Counted from the first letter of the stretch, positions 34,133-43,471 are shown. The stretch: DNA of 53,304 nucleotides from Candidatus Saccharicenans sp. (GCA_030018265.1 JASEFX010000001.1:228-53531), one strand, 5' to 3'. Notes: generated by a model not told the origin, from the sequence alone. A program made the numbers and translations.

Positions 34133-36688
34133 ATGAGACCGTTTAGAAAAATACAACCGGTGGATAGAAAGACTCTGGAAATTTTACTGAGGCGGGTGCA
34201 GAAGCCCGGTCGCTACATCGGGGGTGAATGGAATCAGATTAAAAAAAACCCGGATGAGACAAAGGTCAGAGTAGCTCTGGCTTTTCCTGAAGTTTATGAA
34301 ATAGGACTTTCCTATCTCGGCCAGAGGATTCTTTACAGTATCCTCAACCGCAGACCGGATGTTCTGGCAGAAAGGGTCTACGCGCCCTGGCCTGACCTTG
34401 AAGCTGAGTTGCGCCGCTCAAAAATTCCGCTTTTTACTCTGGAAAATAAAATTCCACTCGATCAATTTGACCTGGTCGGTTTTTCGCTTCTTTACGAGCT
34501 GAATCACACCAATTTGCTCAACATCCTCGAACTCGGCGGGATTCCGCTGCTCAGCCGGGAAAGGCAACCGCACGATCCGCTGATAATTGCCGGAGGTCCG
34601 GCCGCGCTGAATCCAGAACCTCTGGCTGATTTCATCGATATTTTTGCCTTTGGCGATGGTGAACAATTGATTCTGGAGATTGTAGACAGATACCTGGAAG
34701 CCAGAGACAGCGCTGGCAGCCGCGAAGAATTGATCAGAAGTTTTTCTGACATTAAAGGGATTTACCTCCCGGCTTTTTACCGGCCGGCTGCAGTTCCGGG
34801 AAGCTCTCTTCTTGTTCCAAAGCCACAGCCCGGTTTTCCGGAAAGGATTGAAAAAAGGGTGGTCTTTCCGCTGGAAAAAGCTCAGGTGCCGGATAAGTTC
34901 GTCGTGCCGAACATTCAGAGTGTCTTTGACCGCCTCCAGGTGGAAGTGGCCAGGGGTTGCCCGCAGAACTGTCGTTTCTGTCAGGCAGCTGTTCTGTATT
35001 TCCCGTACCGTCTCCGTCCTGCGGCTCAGGCAGTAGATGTTATATGGCAGGGATTGAAGGATACAGGCTACGACGATGTTTCGCTGAATGCTCTTTCAGT
35101 CGGCGATTACCCATTTCTTGAGCAGATGATAGAAACTCTGATGCCGGTGCTGGAAGAAGAAAAAATATCTATTTCTCTGCCCTCGCTGCGTCCGGGCGGA
35201 CTTTCGCGAAAGGTGGTGGAGGAAATAGTCAGGGTGAGGAAAACCGGATTCACCCTGGTGCCCGAAGCGGGGACTGAAAGGCTCAGAAGAGTCATTAACA
35301 AAAAAATATCTGACGAAGAACTTTTCAGGGCAGCACAGTATGCCTTTGAGAATGGCTGGAGGCTTTTAAAATTATATTTTATGATCGGCCTGCCAACCGA
35401 GACGGCCGAAGACCTTAAAGCTATAATTAATTTAATCCAGCAGCTTATCGAACTTGGAAGGAAAATAATTAAAGCTACCCCCGGGATAAACCTCAGCGTA
35501 TCTCCTTTCATCCCGAAACCCCATACTCCCTTCCAGTGGCTGCCGATGGAAGATGAAGACAGGCTTCAGAAAAAACAGGAATACATCAAGAGCAACATCG
35601 GCCGCTGGAAGAAGGTGGAGCTCAAAGAACACCGGATCAAAGCTTCGATCCTGGAAGCGGTTTTTTCCCGCGGCGATCGGAGGCTGGGAGCCGCACTTCT
35701 CGAAGCTTACCGTCTGGGAGCGCGTTTTGACGGCTGGCTCGATCAGTTTGATTTTAACCTGTGGCTTAAGGCTTTTGAGCTTTCCGGAATAGATTATAAA
35801 ATTTATCTCCGTTCGATCAGCCCCGAAGCCGAGCTCCCGTGGGATGTGGTCAACGTCGGTCTTAAAAAAAATTACTTAAAGGAGGAGCTAAAAGCTGCCC
35901 TTGAGGCAAAATATACCGAAGGATGTCCGGAGCGGGATTGCGCTCGCTGTCTTGCCTGCGACAGGCCTGAAATCAAATCTGCACTTTCAGACATCAAAAA
36001 TATTTCCGCTATTTCTCTTAACTCCGGCCATAAAGCCCGGAAAATTGACGTTCCGGTCCGCTACCGCGCGATATACGAAAAGACAGGTCCGGCCAGATTT
36101 ATCTCTCACAATGACCTTCTGAATCAGCTTGAAAGGGGCCTGCGCCGGGCCGGGGTGAAAATGGCTTTTTCCCGGGGATTTCACCCGAAAATGCTGATCA
36201 CTCATGGCCCCGCGCTACCTCTCGGGATGCAGGCAAAAGCCGAGGCTATGGAATTCCGGGCTCTGGAAATTATCGAACCGGATGATTTTCTGAAGGAAAT
36301 TAATGCCTGTCTTCCGGAAGGGCTCAGATTCCGGGGGCTGATGAGTTGTTTCAGCAGTTGCCGGCCTCTAATTCAGGACATAGCTCAAACGGTTTATTCG
36401 CTTGACCTGAGCGACCCCGAGGCTCCTTCTCCAGAAGAGCTGCAAAAAAGATTGGCGCCTGAATCGCTGGAACAGCTGAGCCATTTGTACCAGGAAAAGG
36501 TCAGGGCGGAAATCAACCATGACGGAAATAAACTATGGCTGTTCATAGATTTTCATCCGGAAAAACCGGTAAGGGTGCAGGAAGTGGTGGAGAATCTCCT
36601 GGGCTGGCAGAATGCGGTTTACGCTCTCACCAGAGAATATCTGGTGTTTTCTGACGGACGGAAGTCTTCTGAACTGATCTCTCAATGA
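34133..36688 (+). CDS. B12-binding-like radical SAM protein with C-terminal DUF2344 (TIGR03960/TIGR03936 fusion)
   Basis: 851 residues from the ATG at 34133, preferred over the GTG at 34118 because GGAG (34123-34126) is spaced correctly. The N-terminal part (about 35-215) resembles a cobalamin-binding-like Rossmann domain (AFPEVYEIGLSYLG). The radical SAM core has the [4Fe-4S] cysteines Cys276, Cys280 and Cys283 (RGCPQNCRFCQ). A Cys-rich linker (CPERDCARCLACD) leads to the C-terminal DUF2344 domain (RYRAIYEKTGPARFISH, FHPKMLITHGPALPLG). In Firmicutes and other phyla this family lies beside rodA or the RNase G / rplU genes. Its substrate is unknown; an RNA- or ribosome-related modification is a common guess. 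Confidence 0.88.
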   Translation: MRPFRKIQPVDRKTLEILLRRVQKPGRYIGGEWNQIKKNPDETKVRVALAFPEVYEIGLSYLGQRILYSILNRRPDVLAERVYAPWPDLEAELRRSKIPLFTLENKIPLDQFDLVGFSLLYELNHTNLLNILELGGIPLLSRERQPHDPLIIAGGPAALNPEPLADFIDIFAFGDGEQLILEIVDRYLEARDSAGSREELIRSFSDIKGIYLPAFYRPAAVPGSSLLVPKPQPGFPERIEKRVVFPLEKAQVPDKFVVPNIQSVFDRLQVEVARGCPQNCRFCQAAVLYFPYRLRPAAQAVDVIWQGLKDTGYDDVSLNALSVGDYPFLEQMIETLMPVLEEEKISISLPSLRPGGLSRKVVEEIVRVRKTGFTLVPEAGTERLRRVINKKISDEELFRAAQYAFENGWRLLKLYFMIGLPTETAEDLKAIINLIQQLIELGRKIIKATPGINLSVSPFIPKPHTPFQWLPMEDEDRLQKKQEYIKSNIGRWKKVELKEHRIKASILEAVFSRGDRRLGAALLEAYRLGARFDGWLDQFDFNLWLKAFELSGIDYKIYLRSISPEAELPWDVVNVGLKKNYLKEELKAALEAKYTEGCPERDCARCLACDRPEIKSALSDIKNISAISLNSGHKARKIDVPVRYRAIYEKTGPARFISHNDLLNQLERGLRRAGVKMAFSRGFHPKMLITHGPALPLGMQAKAEAMEFRALEIIEPDDFLKEINACLPEGLRFRGLMSCFSSCRPLIQDIAQTVYSLDLSDPEAPSPEELQKRLAPESLEQLSHLYQEKVRAEINHDGNKLWLFIDFHPEKPVRVQEVVENLLGWQNAVYALTREYLVFSDGRKSSELISQ

Positions 36689-36695
36689 CCGGAAC

Positions 36696-37400
36696 TCAGG
36701 AATCGATCAGCCGGGAACTCTCAGCGATTTTCCTCAAGCCCTGAGACCCGCAGCACAGCCAGAGGTCTAAGGCTGAAAGGTTCCCGATGAAATTTCCCCA
36801 GAATTGAGGGTAGGGTTCCTGAACATATTTCAAAAAAATCACTTTTATGCCCGCTTCCTGGAAAAGGTTCATCTGAAGATGGCGGTCGGCCAGGTAAGGC
36901 AGTATTACCTCACTCGCGCCGGTCTTTACGGCCAGAGAGACCAGGAGTGAGCTTCCTTTTCCTTCAACCTGCGTTTCAGATTGGAATATTAATTCACGAT
37001 TTATGCTGAAAGCCTGAGCCAGGAATTTCAGGCTGGAAACTGCCAGCTGGCAAAAATCGTCTCCGGCGCGGCAGATAATTTCCCTTAAAGCTTCTTCCGT
37101 GGGGTGAAAATAGAGAGAATGCCGGTAGTAATGTTTGAGCAGACCGAGAAATTTTTCGCTCCAGCGAGCCGGCTGATTTATTTTCAGCTGACTTATTTTC
37201 TGAAGACCAAGACCTTTTTTCTTTACGGGCACGGTTATCCAGATTTCTCCCTGCGGTCCTTTCAGCCGGTTGCGATTGACAAAGGTGAAACCGCGGGCAA
37301 ATTGAGTCCAATCAAGCAATATCATCAGGTCCGAATGCAGCAAACGTCCAAAAAATCCTCCCCAGGGAAGAAAAACCGGCTGGCTGAAACTGATTCTCAT
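36696..37400 (-). CDS. WbqC-like family protein
   Basis: 234 residues resembling the WbqC-like family. The N-terminus ISFSQPVFLPWGGFFGRLLHSD carries the family's QP-x-FLPW-x-G pattern, with FVNRNRLKGPQGEIWITVPV and WSEKFLGLLKHYYRHS blocks. Members are often encoded in O-antigen or flagellar glycosylation clusters, and some are annotated as glycine-transferase-like, but biochemical evidence is thin. No glycosylation genes surround it here. It converges on the radical SAM gene with a 7-nt gap. Confidence 0.82.
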   Translation of the reverse strand: MRISFSQPVFLPWGGFFGRLLHSDLMILLDWTQFARGFTFVNRNRLKGPQGEIWITVPVKKKGLGLQKISQLKINQPARWSEKFLGLLKHYYRHSLYFHPTEEALREIICRAGDDFCQLAVSSLKFLAQAFSINRELIFQSETQVEGKGSSLLVSLAVKTGASEVILPYLADRHLQMNLFQEAGIKVIFLKYVQEPYPQFWGNFIGNLSALDLWLCCGSQGLRKIAESSRLIDS

Positions 37401-37470
37401 GGCCCTCGGCTTTCAACCATAATTTTAACCTGAATCATTATTAATAATAAACTGAATGAAGACTATCAGT

Positions 37471-37499
37471 TTGACTTACTCCGTGGCAAAAAAGATAAT
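37471..37499 (+). promoter_or_regulatory. Candidate promoter for the first C69 peptidase
   Basis: TTGACT (37471-37476) and GATAAT (37494-37499) with a 17-nt spacer predict a start near 37506, giving a leader of about 25 nt containing AAGGAG. Confidence 0.65.
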
Positions 37500-37530
37500 A
37501 GAGCCGGTATTTTTATTTTAAGGAGTGTTT

Positions 37531-39162
37531 ATGATGTCCGGATCGTACAGACGAAGGTATTTTCTCCTGAGCGTTCTTTTTGCAGCCCTGGTCCTGCTGG
37601 GTTTGACTCTGCCCGGAGTTCAGACCTCTTCTTATGAAGATCAGTTTACGGACGAAGGCTGGGGGTGTACCAGCATCATGGTCGGGCGGCTGGCCACGGT
37701 TGATGGCTCGGTCATCACCTGCCATACCTGCGACGGCAATTACCGGCAGTGGGTTAATATTGTGCCGCGCCGTCAGCACAAGCAGGGAGAAACCAACAAA
37801 CTGTATGAAGGCAGAATGCACACAGAAAATCCCAGAGATATCAGGGGGATGATTCTCAAAGGAGAAATACCTGAGGTTCCAGAGACTTATGCTTTTCTGA
37901 ACACCGCCTATCCTGCGATGAATGAGTTCGGTCTGGCTATAGGTGAGACCACCATCGGCGGCAGGGAAGAGCTCTACAACCCCGAGGGCATGTTCATGAT
38001 AGAGGAACTCGAGCGGGTGATGCTGGAAAGATGCCGCACCGCGCGGGAAGCCATCAAGCTGGCCGGAGAGCTGGTGAAGGAATACGGTTATGGAGATTAC
38101 GGCGAATGTCTGACCATTGCTGACAGCCGCGAAGTCTGGCATTTTGAAATTTTCGGAGCCGGCCCGCTCGAAAAGGGAGCGGTCTGGGCTGCCGTGCGCA
38201 TTCCCGACGACCATGTTGGTATTTCCGCCAACATTCCGCGCATCGGAGAGTTGAATTTGAAGGATCCCGACCATTACCTTGCTTCAGACAACGTATTCCG
38301 GGTGGCCGAGGAAATGGGCTGGTGGGATCCGAAGAAAGGAGAACCCTTTAAGTTCTGGAAAGCCTACAGCGGACGGAAACCTTTTAGCATCAGGGAATAT
38401 TATGTTTTCAGCCAGCTGGCTCCCTCTCTCAAGCTTGATATGAACGCCGAAGAACTTCCTTTTTCCATCAAGCCTGAGAAGAAGCTTTCAGTGAGGGATG
38501 TGCTTCGCCTGTACCGTGAGACATACGAGGGCACCCCTTACGACATGACCGGAAACCTGCTGGTCAAGAAGAGAAATTCTGAGGAGATGGAAAAAAGTCC
38601 GGTGGTCAGCAACTGGATGTCCAGGGACTGGATTACCCTGATCAACACGCTGAAACCTGGAACGATCACCCCGCAGCGAACGATCGCCATCAACGCCTGC
38701 GCTTACGCCACAGTCATTCAGCTCAGAAGCTGGCTGCCTCCGGCTGTTGGCGCTGTTTGCTGGTTTGCTTTTGACAATCCCGCTCTCAGCCCGAGAATTC
38801 CGATCTTTGCCGGTGTGACCGGGCTGCCGCCAGAGTTTGAAGTCTGCGGTCAGCATGGTTACCGTGAAGATTCAGCCGCCTGGATATTCCGGCGGACTAA
38901 CCGGCTGGCCATCCTGCGCTGGGGCGAAAACCGGAAAATCATCGAAGATACGATAAAATACTTTGAAGAGAAAGCTTTCGCCGAGCTGCCCATGGTCGAG
39001 AAGAAAGTTCTGGAAATAGCCGCCAGCAAAAAACCCGGGGCCGAGCCTTTCACCATAAACCAGTATCTCACTCTCTACACGGGAGATTTTGCCAGGGCGG
39101 CCATGCAGAAATACCGTGAGCTCTATGCGCTTTTCTGGACAAAATACTCACGCGGTTTTTAA
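37531..39162 (+). CDS. Exported C69-family (PepD-like) peptidase, copy 1
   Basis: 543 residues from the ATG at 37531 (AAGGAG ends 6 nt before). A signal or anchor covers about residues 7-30. About 15 residues later comes Cys46 in GWGCTSIMVGRLATVDGSV, the pattern of the N-terminal nucleophile of C69 dipeptidases, so removal of a short propeptide is required to expose it. The conserved IGETTIGG, LTIADSREVWHFEI and DDHVGISAN blocks follow. C69 enzymes cleave dipeptides and small peptides with broad specificity; location here would be the cell surface or periplasm. It is a paralogue of 51513-53258 and has its own promoter. Confidence 0.85.
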   Translation: MMSGSYRRRYFLLSVLFAALVLLGLTLPGVQTSSYEDQFTDEGWGCTSIMVGRLATVDGSVITCHTCDGNYRQWVNIVPRRQHKQGETNKLYEGRMHTENPRDIRGMILKGEIPEVPETYAFLNTAYPAMNEFGLAIGETTIGGREELYNPEGMFMIEELERVMLERCRTAREAIKLAGELVKEYGYGDYGECLTIADSREVWHFEIFGAGPLEKGAVWAAVRIPDDHVGISANIPRIGELNLKDPDHYLASDNVFRVAEEMGWWDPKKGEPFKFWKAYSGRKPFSIREYYVFSQLAPSLKLDMNAEELPFSIKPEKKLSVRDVLRLYRETYEGTPYDMTGNLLVKKRNSEEMEKSPVVSNWMSRDWITLINTLKPGTITPQRTIAINACAYATVIQLRSWLPPAVGAVCWFAFDNPALSPRIPIFAGVTGLPPEFEVCGQHGYREDSAAWIFRRTNRLAILRWGENRKIIEDTIKYFEEKAFAELPMVEKKVLEIAASKKPGAEPFTINQYLTLYTGDFARAAMQKYRELYALFWTKYSRGF

Positions 39163-39242
39163 TTCTTTTATGTTGACGGCTCAGCTTCCAGGGAGGATTT
39201 TTTAACCGGTTTAACTGAAAGAACAGGAGCGAATTATCAGGT

Positions 39243-39279
39243 CTGAAAGATAGAAAATCATTTCTATTTTTCGTTTCAG
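39243..39279 (+). terminator. AT-rich stem-loop downstream of the C69 gene
   Basis: Nested inverted repeats, CTGAAA / TTTCAG outside and ATAGAAA / TTTCTAT inside a 4-nt loop, with a T-rich 3' arm (TATTTTTCG), lie 80 nt after the C69 stop and about 35 nt before the next promoter. The pairing is AT-rich and lacks a clean T-run, so terminator function is only possible. Confidence 0.35.
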
Positions 39280-39314
39280 GTGAAAATCTCCAGGCATAAA
39301 GATAGAGAATTTTG

Positions 39315-39343
39315 TTGACGCCAGCTCGATTTTGAGTTATCAA
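39315..39343 (+). promoter_or_regulatory. Candidate promoter for the Tat-exported M24 peptidase
   Basis: TTGACG (39315-39320) and TATCAA (39338-39343) with a 17-nt spacer; predicted start near 39350, then TGGAG before the ATG at 39373. Confidence 0.55.
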
Positions 39344-39372
39344 AACGAAAATTGGTTAAATGGAGATGATTC

Positions 39373-40644
39373 ATGGCCGGAAGAAGAGATTTTATAAAAG
39401 CCGGGAGCCTGATACTCCTGGCAGCCGGAAAACTGGCTTCAGCACTGGCCGGCGCTCAGTCTGTTAACCCCGGAATAATAGAGGATTCTAAGTTAACAAA
39501 ACTGCTGGCCGGGATTCAGCCTTTCGGACGGGAAGATTATCAGCAGAGATGGCAGAAGGCCTGGAAATTGATCTCTGAGAACAGCACAGGAGCGCTGTTC
39601 GTCGAGCCCGGACCCACAATGCAGTATTTTACCGGGGTGAACTGGTGGAGGAGCGAAAGAACCTTCGGTTTCCTGCTTTTTCCGGAGAGAGAACCGGTAT
39701 GGATCTGTCCGGCTTTTGAACTCGACCGGGCAAGAGAGCTGGTGGATGAGGCTCAGGAAATAAGAACCTGGGAAGAACATGAAAGCCCGTTTGCGGTGAT
39801 CAGGAAAACCTGCCGTGATTATGCGCGCGTTAAAAGAATAGCTCTGGAGCCGTCGACCAGAAGTTTCATATTCTACGGGCTCAGAAAAGACGCGGGCGAT
39901 TTTGAGCTGGTTGACGGAAGTGCTGTCACCGATGGCTGCCGCGGGCAGAAAACGGAAAAAGAGATAACCTGCCTGGAAGCGGCCAACAGAATAACCAAGC
40001 TGGCCTACAGAGAAGCTTTCAGAAGGATTAAAGAAGGAATGACTCAGGAAGAACTGGCCGGGTACATCAGGGAAGCTCATGCCCGTCTGGGGGTCACAGG
40101 CTCAGGCAGTCCTTCTTTAGGTCCGGCCTCCTCTTATCCCCATGGATCGAGGAAGAGAAAAAATATTGAAAGCGGAGACATAATTCTGGTCGATGGCGGC
40201 TGCCGGGTTGAAGGTTATAATTCCGACGTCACCAGAACTCTGGTTTTCGGCCGAACCACTGACCTTCAGAAAAGAATATGGGAAACGGTCAGACGGGCGC
40301 AGCTGGCTGCACTCAGAGCATGCCGGCCGGGTGTGGCTTGCGAGGAGGTGGACCGTGCAGCCAGAAAAGTGATCGAGGAGGCAGGTTTTGGTCCCGGCTA
40401 TAAATACTTCAGCCACCGGCTGGGACACGGGATCGGTCTGGAGGGACATGAATATCCATATCTGGTTGCTGGAAATAAGTTAAAAATCCAGCCAGGGATG
40501 ACCTTTTCCAACGAGCCCGGAATATACCTGCCGGGCGAATTTGGAATCAGAATCGAGGACTGCATGGTGGTCACCGAGGACGGAGCGAGAATACTCGGCG
40601 GGATGGAAGCGCTTTCGCTGGAAGAACCATTCGGGGAAGATTGA
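39373..40644 (+). CDS. Tat-exported M24-family aminopeptidase P/prolidase-like peptidase
   Basis: 423 residues. The N-terminus GRRDFIKAG with a following hydrophobic stretch and Ala-rich cleavage region is a twin-arginine signal (Arg4-Arg5), so the enzyme would be folded, perhaps with metal, before export. After an N-terminal creatinase-like domain (about 45-190) the pita-bread domain has the five metal ligands: two Asp in VDGGCRVEGYNSDVTRT, His in LGHGIGLEGHEYP, and two Glu in NEPGIYLPG and IRIEDCM. Likely cuts Xaa-Pro bonds outside the cytoplasm. The paralogue at 40819-42015 lacks a signal, suggesting an outside/inside pair. Confidence 0.9.
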   Translation: MAGRRDFIKAGSLILLAAGKLASALAGAQSVNPGIIEDSKLTKLLAGIQPFGREDYQQRWQKAWKLISENSTGALFVEPGPTMQYFTGVNWWRSERTFGFLLFPEREPVWICPAFELDRARELVDEAQEIRTWEEHESPFAVIRKTCRDYARVKRIALEPSTRSFIFYGLRKDAGDFELVDGSAVTDGCRGQKTEKEITCLEAANRITKLAYREAFRRIKEGMTQEELAGYIREAHARLGVTGSGSPSLGPASSYPHGSRKRKNIESGDIILVDGGCRVEGYNSDVTRTLVFGRTTDLQKRIWETVRRAQLAALRACRPGVACEEVDRAARKVIEEAGFGPGYKYFSHRLGHGIGLEGHEYPYLVAGNKLKIQPGMTFSNEPGIYLPGEFGIRIEDCMVVTEDGARILGGMEALSLEEPFGED

Positions 40645-40709
40645 GGCGGTCGAAATTTATAGTTGATTTCTGCGAGGAATTCAAGTTACTCCAGAATCAG
40701 CTTAAAACT

Positions 40710-40732
40710 CAGGAAGCTGGATTTCCTGTTTT
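40710..40732 (+). terminator. Possible terminator between the convergent M24 genes
   Basis: A 6-bp stem (CAGGAA / TTCCTG, 7-nt loop) followed by TTTTCTGTCT lies 66 nt after the plus-strand M24 stop. It is short, so confidence is moderate. The rest of 40645-40818 shows no gene. Confidence 0.4.
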
Positions 40733-40818
40733 CTGTCTCCAGGAGCTGAGCTGAATTCAAAAAGCTGGAAGCAGTTCGTTCAGGATTATTATTGAGACCA
40801 GAAAATCAAAACCCGATC

Positions 40819-42015
40819 TTAACCGATCAGAATTAGCTCGGTCTGGGGATGGCTCAAAAATTCAGCTCCTTCTTCTGTAACCAGAACCATCTCTTCGATG
40901 GTCACCACGCCGCGTCCGGGCACAGTTAGCCTGGGTTCCAGCGTAAACACCATCCCGGGTTCGAGCGGACGAAACGGTTTGTCGGCGTATTTCTCCCAGG
41001 CCGGGCCAAGAAGAGCTGTTCCGTCGTGGGCAAATCTTCCAACCTGATGACCGAGAGCGTGCGGAAACTCGTCATATCCGGAAGAGGTAACGATTTCACG
41101 GGCCACTCTGTCAATTTCCAGACCGATCACCCCGGGCTTCATGGCTTTTCTGGCTTCTTCGATCGCCCGCACTATCGTCTCGAAACCTTTCTGCACCTCC
41201 GGTGGAGCTGAGGTTTCGTTTTCTTCCAGCAGGTAGAAAGTCCTCTGCATATCTGAACAATAATTTTCCACTCTGACTCCAAAATCCATGTTCAGGATGT
41301 GCCCCCGCCTCACAACCCTGTCGGTCGGGGTATAATGGGCCTGAGCAGTGTCCGGTCCGGTGAAAACCGCCGGACAGGTAGACTGACTCCAGGCGGTTTT
41401 AAGACCGCGTTTTTTCACTTCTTCCAGCATGAAAGCAGCTATCTCTTTTTCGGTTCTTCCAGGAGCTATATAGTTCTGCACCAGGTGAAAAATTTCTTCG
41501 GTGACTTCTATCGCTTTTCTGATGGCCTGGATTTCATACGGAGTTTTTCTTTCTCTCAGGGCGGAGATTAACCTCTCGGCTGAAACCAGTCTGTTTTCCA
41601 GGCCGATTTCTTTAAGATAGTCATAAAGAGTCAGGTACATTCCATGGGTCAATCCGTCGCAGATTTCGCTCGTGCGTGAAAAATTTATGGCTATCTGGCG
41701 GGGATTCAAGGCGCTTAAAAATTTCTGCAGAGGTTCTTTTATCCCGGTTACGTATCCTTCCACAGAGTCATAGGCTCCGGTGTCTTCTATGGATGTTTTA
41801 TCGTAAAGTCCGACGATGGCTTTTTTCTGTCCGTCTGCTGTAATGATGAAGGCTGAATGCCAGGTGACGGGCGAGGGAGCCAGGAACACCAGCACCGGGT
41901 CGCCGCAGATTTCACTTTCCCGGGTGAAGGTGATCCAGCAGTCGAGGTCAAGTTCCTGCAGAATTTTTATCGCCTGAGAAGTTTTTTCTTTAATCAGAAC
42001 GTGTTCTTCAAACAT
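40819..42015 (-). CDS. Cytoplasmic M24-family Xaa-Pro peptidase
   Basis: 398 residues without a signal peptide, so cytoplasmic. An N-terminal creatinase-like domain (about 10-150) precedes the M24 catalytic domain. Metal ligands are two Asp in LNMDFGVRVENYCSDMQRT, His in HALGHQVG, and two Glu in FTLEPRL and VVTIEEM. Prolidase or aminopeptidase P activity is likely. AGGAG precedes the ATG. It is the last gene of the minus-strand operon class V aminotransferase - class IV aminotransferase - POT transporter - this gene, 34 nt after the transporter, which suggests that it cleaves peptides brought in by that transporter. Confidence 0.9.
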   Translation of the reverse strand: MFEEHVLIKEKTSQAIKILQELDLDCWITFTRESEICGDPVLVFLAPSPVTWHSAFIITADGQKKAIVGLYDKTSIEDTGAYDSVEGYVTGIKEPLQKFLSALNPRQIAINFSRTSEICDGLTHGMYLTLYDYLKEIGLENRLVSAERLISALRERKTPYEIQAIRKAIEVTEEIFHLVQNYIAPGRTEKEIAAFMLEEVKKRGLKTAWSQSTCPAVFTGPDTAQAHYTPTDRVVRRGHILNMDFGVRVENYCSDMQRTFYLLEENETSAPPEVQKGFETIVRAIEEARKAMKPGVIGLEIDRVAREIVTSSGYDEFPHALGHQVGRFAHDGTALLGPAWEKYADKPFRPLEPGMVFTLEPRLTVPGRGVVTIEEMVLVTEEGAEFLSHPQTELILIG

Positions 42016-42049
42016 GGCCTTTCTCCTGATAGATTCGCTGATTTAATGC

Positions 42050-43348
42050 TCAGCGCGCATATTTTTCCAGCTTTTTCATCGAAAGCTGAACCAGAATGGC
42101 AGCCAGAGACAGTAACCCTGCCAGAATCAGGAAAAATTGATGATGGGGAAAACGGCTGTAAAGTTTACCGAGCAATCCGCTTCCGTAGCTGCCGAGGGAA
42201 ATTGCCAGGTACCATCCGCCCATCATCAAACCTCTGATTCTGGCCGGCGCCACTTTCGAAACAAAAGAAAGACCCATCGGGGAGATCAGAATTTCGGCGA
42301 TGGTTACCACGAAATAAGTGGAAATCAGCCAGAGCGGCGAAACGATGTTAACGTCCTGATTGCCTCCACGAAGACAGGCCACGACCATGATCAGCATCGC
42401 TCCCGTCATGAAAATCATGCCGAAAAAGATTTTGCGCGGCGTGGAAGGTTCTTTACCGATGCCTCTCAATCTGGAGAAGACCATGAGCAGCAGGGGAGTA
42501 AGCACCAGAATGAAGAACGGCTCAAAAAACTGGTAGGTTTCCGGGCGCAGCCAGCTGAGGATTACGGTGGACCGAGCAGCGAAAAGGGTCAGGGCGAAAC
42601 CATTCTGATAGAAAGCCAGCCAGAAGAGAATGACGATGGAAAAAAGGATCGACAGAGCGATTATTCTTTCACGGAAATTTTCTTTATCTTCTTTTTCGTC
42701 AGGATGGCTCGTCTGAATATCTTCGGGATTATTCTGACCTTTTTTTTTCGAAATCAGGTCATCAGCCGGTTCCAGATATCTTTTACCGGAGTGGAATATG
42801 ATCAGAGCCAGAATCAGTCCGAAAGCAGAAACCCAGAACGACAGATGGTAGCTGTGGAACACCGCGTTGTTGAGGGTGGCGATCAGGGGAGCCAGCATCG
42901 CTCCCACGTTCACTCCCATATAAAAAATGTTAAAACCGGCATCTTTCAGCTGGGGACGATCCTGATAAATGTTTCCCACCAGCACCGACATGTTAACCTT
43001 GAAAATGCCTGTCCCGATGGCTATCAGCAGGAGCCCGAGCTTGAAGGTCACTGTCTGTGAAATTGAAGAAAGCGCCAGGCCGGTGTAACCCAGAGCCATC
43101 AGGACCGCCCCGATTCTTACAGTTCTCAGACGACCTAAAACCCGGTCACCGAGCCAGCCTCCAATCAGCGGAAACAGGTAGCACAGGCCAAGGAACAGAC
43201 CGTACCAGTTACCCTTGCTTGAATCGCTCCAGCCGAGAACCTGGTCCATGTAAAGAACCAGAATGGCCATCAGCGTGTAAAATCCGATCCTTTCCCACAT
43301 TTCGGTGAGAAAGATGTACATCAGGGAGCGAGGATGATTTCTGAACAT
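42050..43348 (-). CDS. POT-family proton-coupled di/tripeptide transporter
   Basis: 432 residues, about 12 hydrophobic segments. The family signature ExxER appears as TEMWERIGFYTLMAILVLY in helix 1, and the second signature region (FNIFYMGVNVGAMLAPLI) is present. A long charged loop at about residues 190-220 (SKKKGQNNPEDIQTSHPDEK) lies between the two six-helix bundles, and the last part carries SPMGLSFVSKVAPARIRG. Imports di- and tripeptides with protons. The ATG is preceded by AAAGG. It lies 123 nt after the class IV aminotransferase stop and 34 nt before the M24 peptidase. Confidence 0.92.
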   Translation of the reverse strand: MFRNHPRSLMYIFLTEMWERIGFYTLMAILVLYMDQVLGWSDSSKGNWYGLFLGLCYLFPLIGGWLGDRVLGRLRTVRIGAVLMALGYTGLALSSISQTVTFKLGLLLIAIGTGIFKVNMSVLVGNIYQDRPQLKDAGFNIFYMGVNVGAMLAPLIATLNNAVFHSYHLSFWVSAFGLILALIIFHSGKRYLEPADDLISKKKGQNNPEDIQTSHPDEKEDKENFRERIIALSILFSIVILFWLAFYQNGFALTLFAARSTVILSWLRPETYQFFEPFFILVLTPLLLMVFSRLRGIGKEPSTPRKIFFGMIFMTGAMLIMVVACLRGGNQDVNIVSPLWLISTYFVVTIAEILISPMGLSFVSKVAPARIRGLMMGGWYLAISLGSYGSGLLGKLYSRFPHHQFFLILAGLLSLAAILVQLSMKKLEKYAR

Positions 43349-43471
43349 CGGTCAACCTTTATTGTTTATTATTTTCCCGGCAGCTCAGGCTGCTGTTATG
43401 TTTACTTTACCTTTCCGGTCGTTTCCGCCGATGAGTTTTGCGGGAGATTCAACAAATGTTTTTCTGACAGG

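Noticed and set aside
37513-38274. Minus-strand open frame of 253 codons
   Set aside because: Antisense to the C69 peptidase and its RBS; no protein-like features.
42137-43060. Plus-strand open frame of 307 codons
   Set aside because: It is antisense to the POT transporter; its His/Gln/Ser-rich composition is what the reverse strand of hydrophobic codons gives, and it shows no RBS or domain.
43371-43400. GCAGC/GCTGC hairpin between the class IV aminotransferase and POT genes as a terminator
   Set aside because: The stem is only 5 bp, with no T-run on the minus strand, and the genes are probably one operon.
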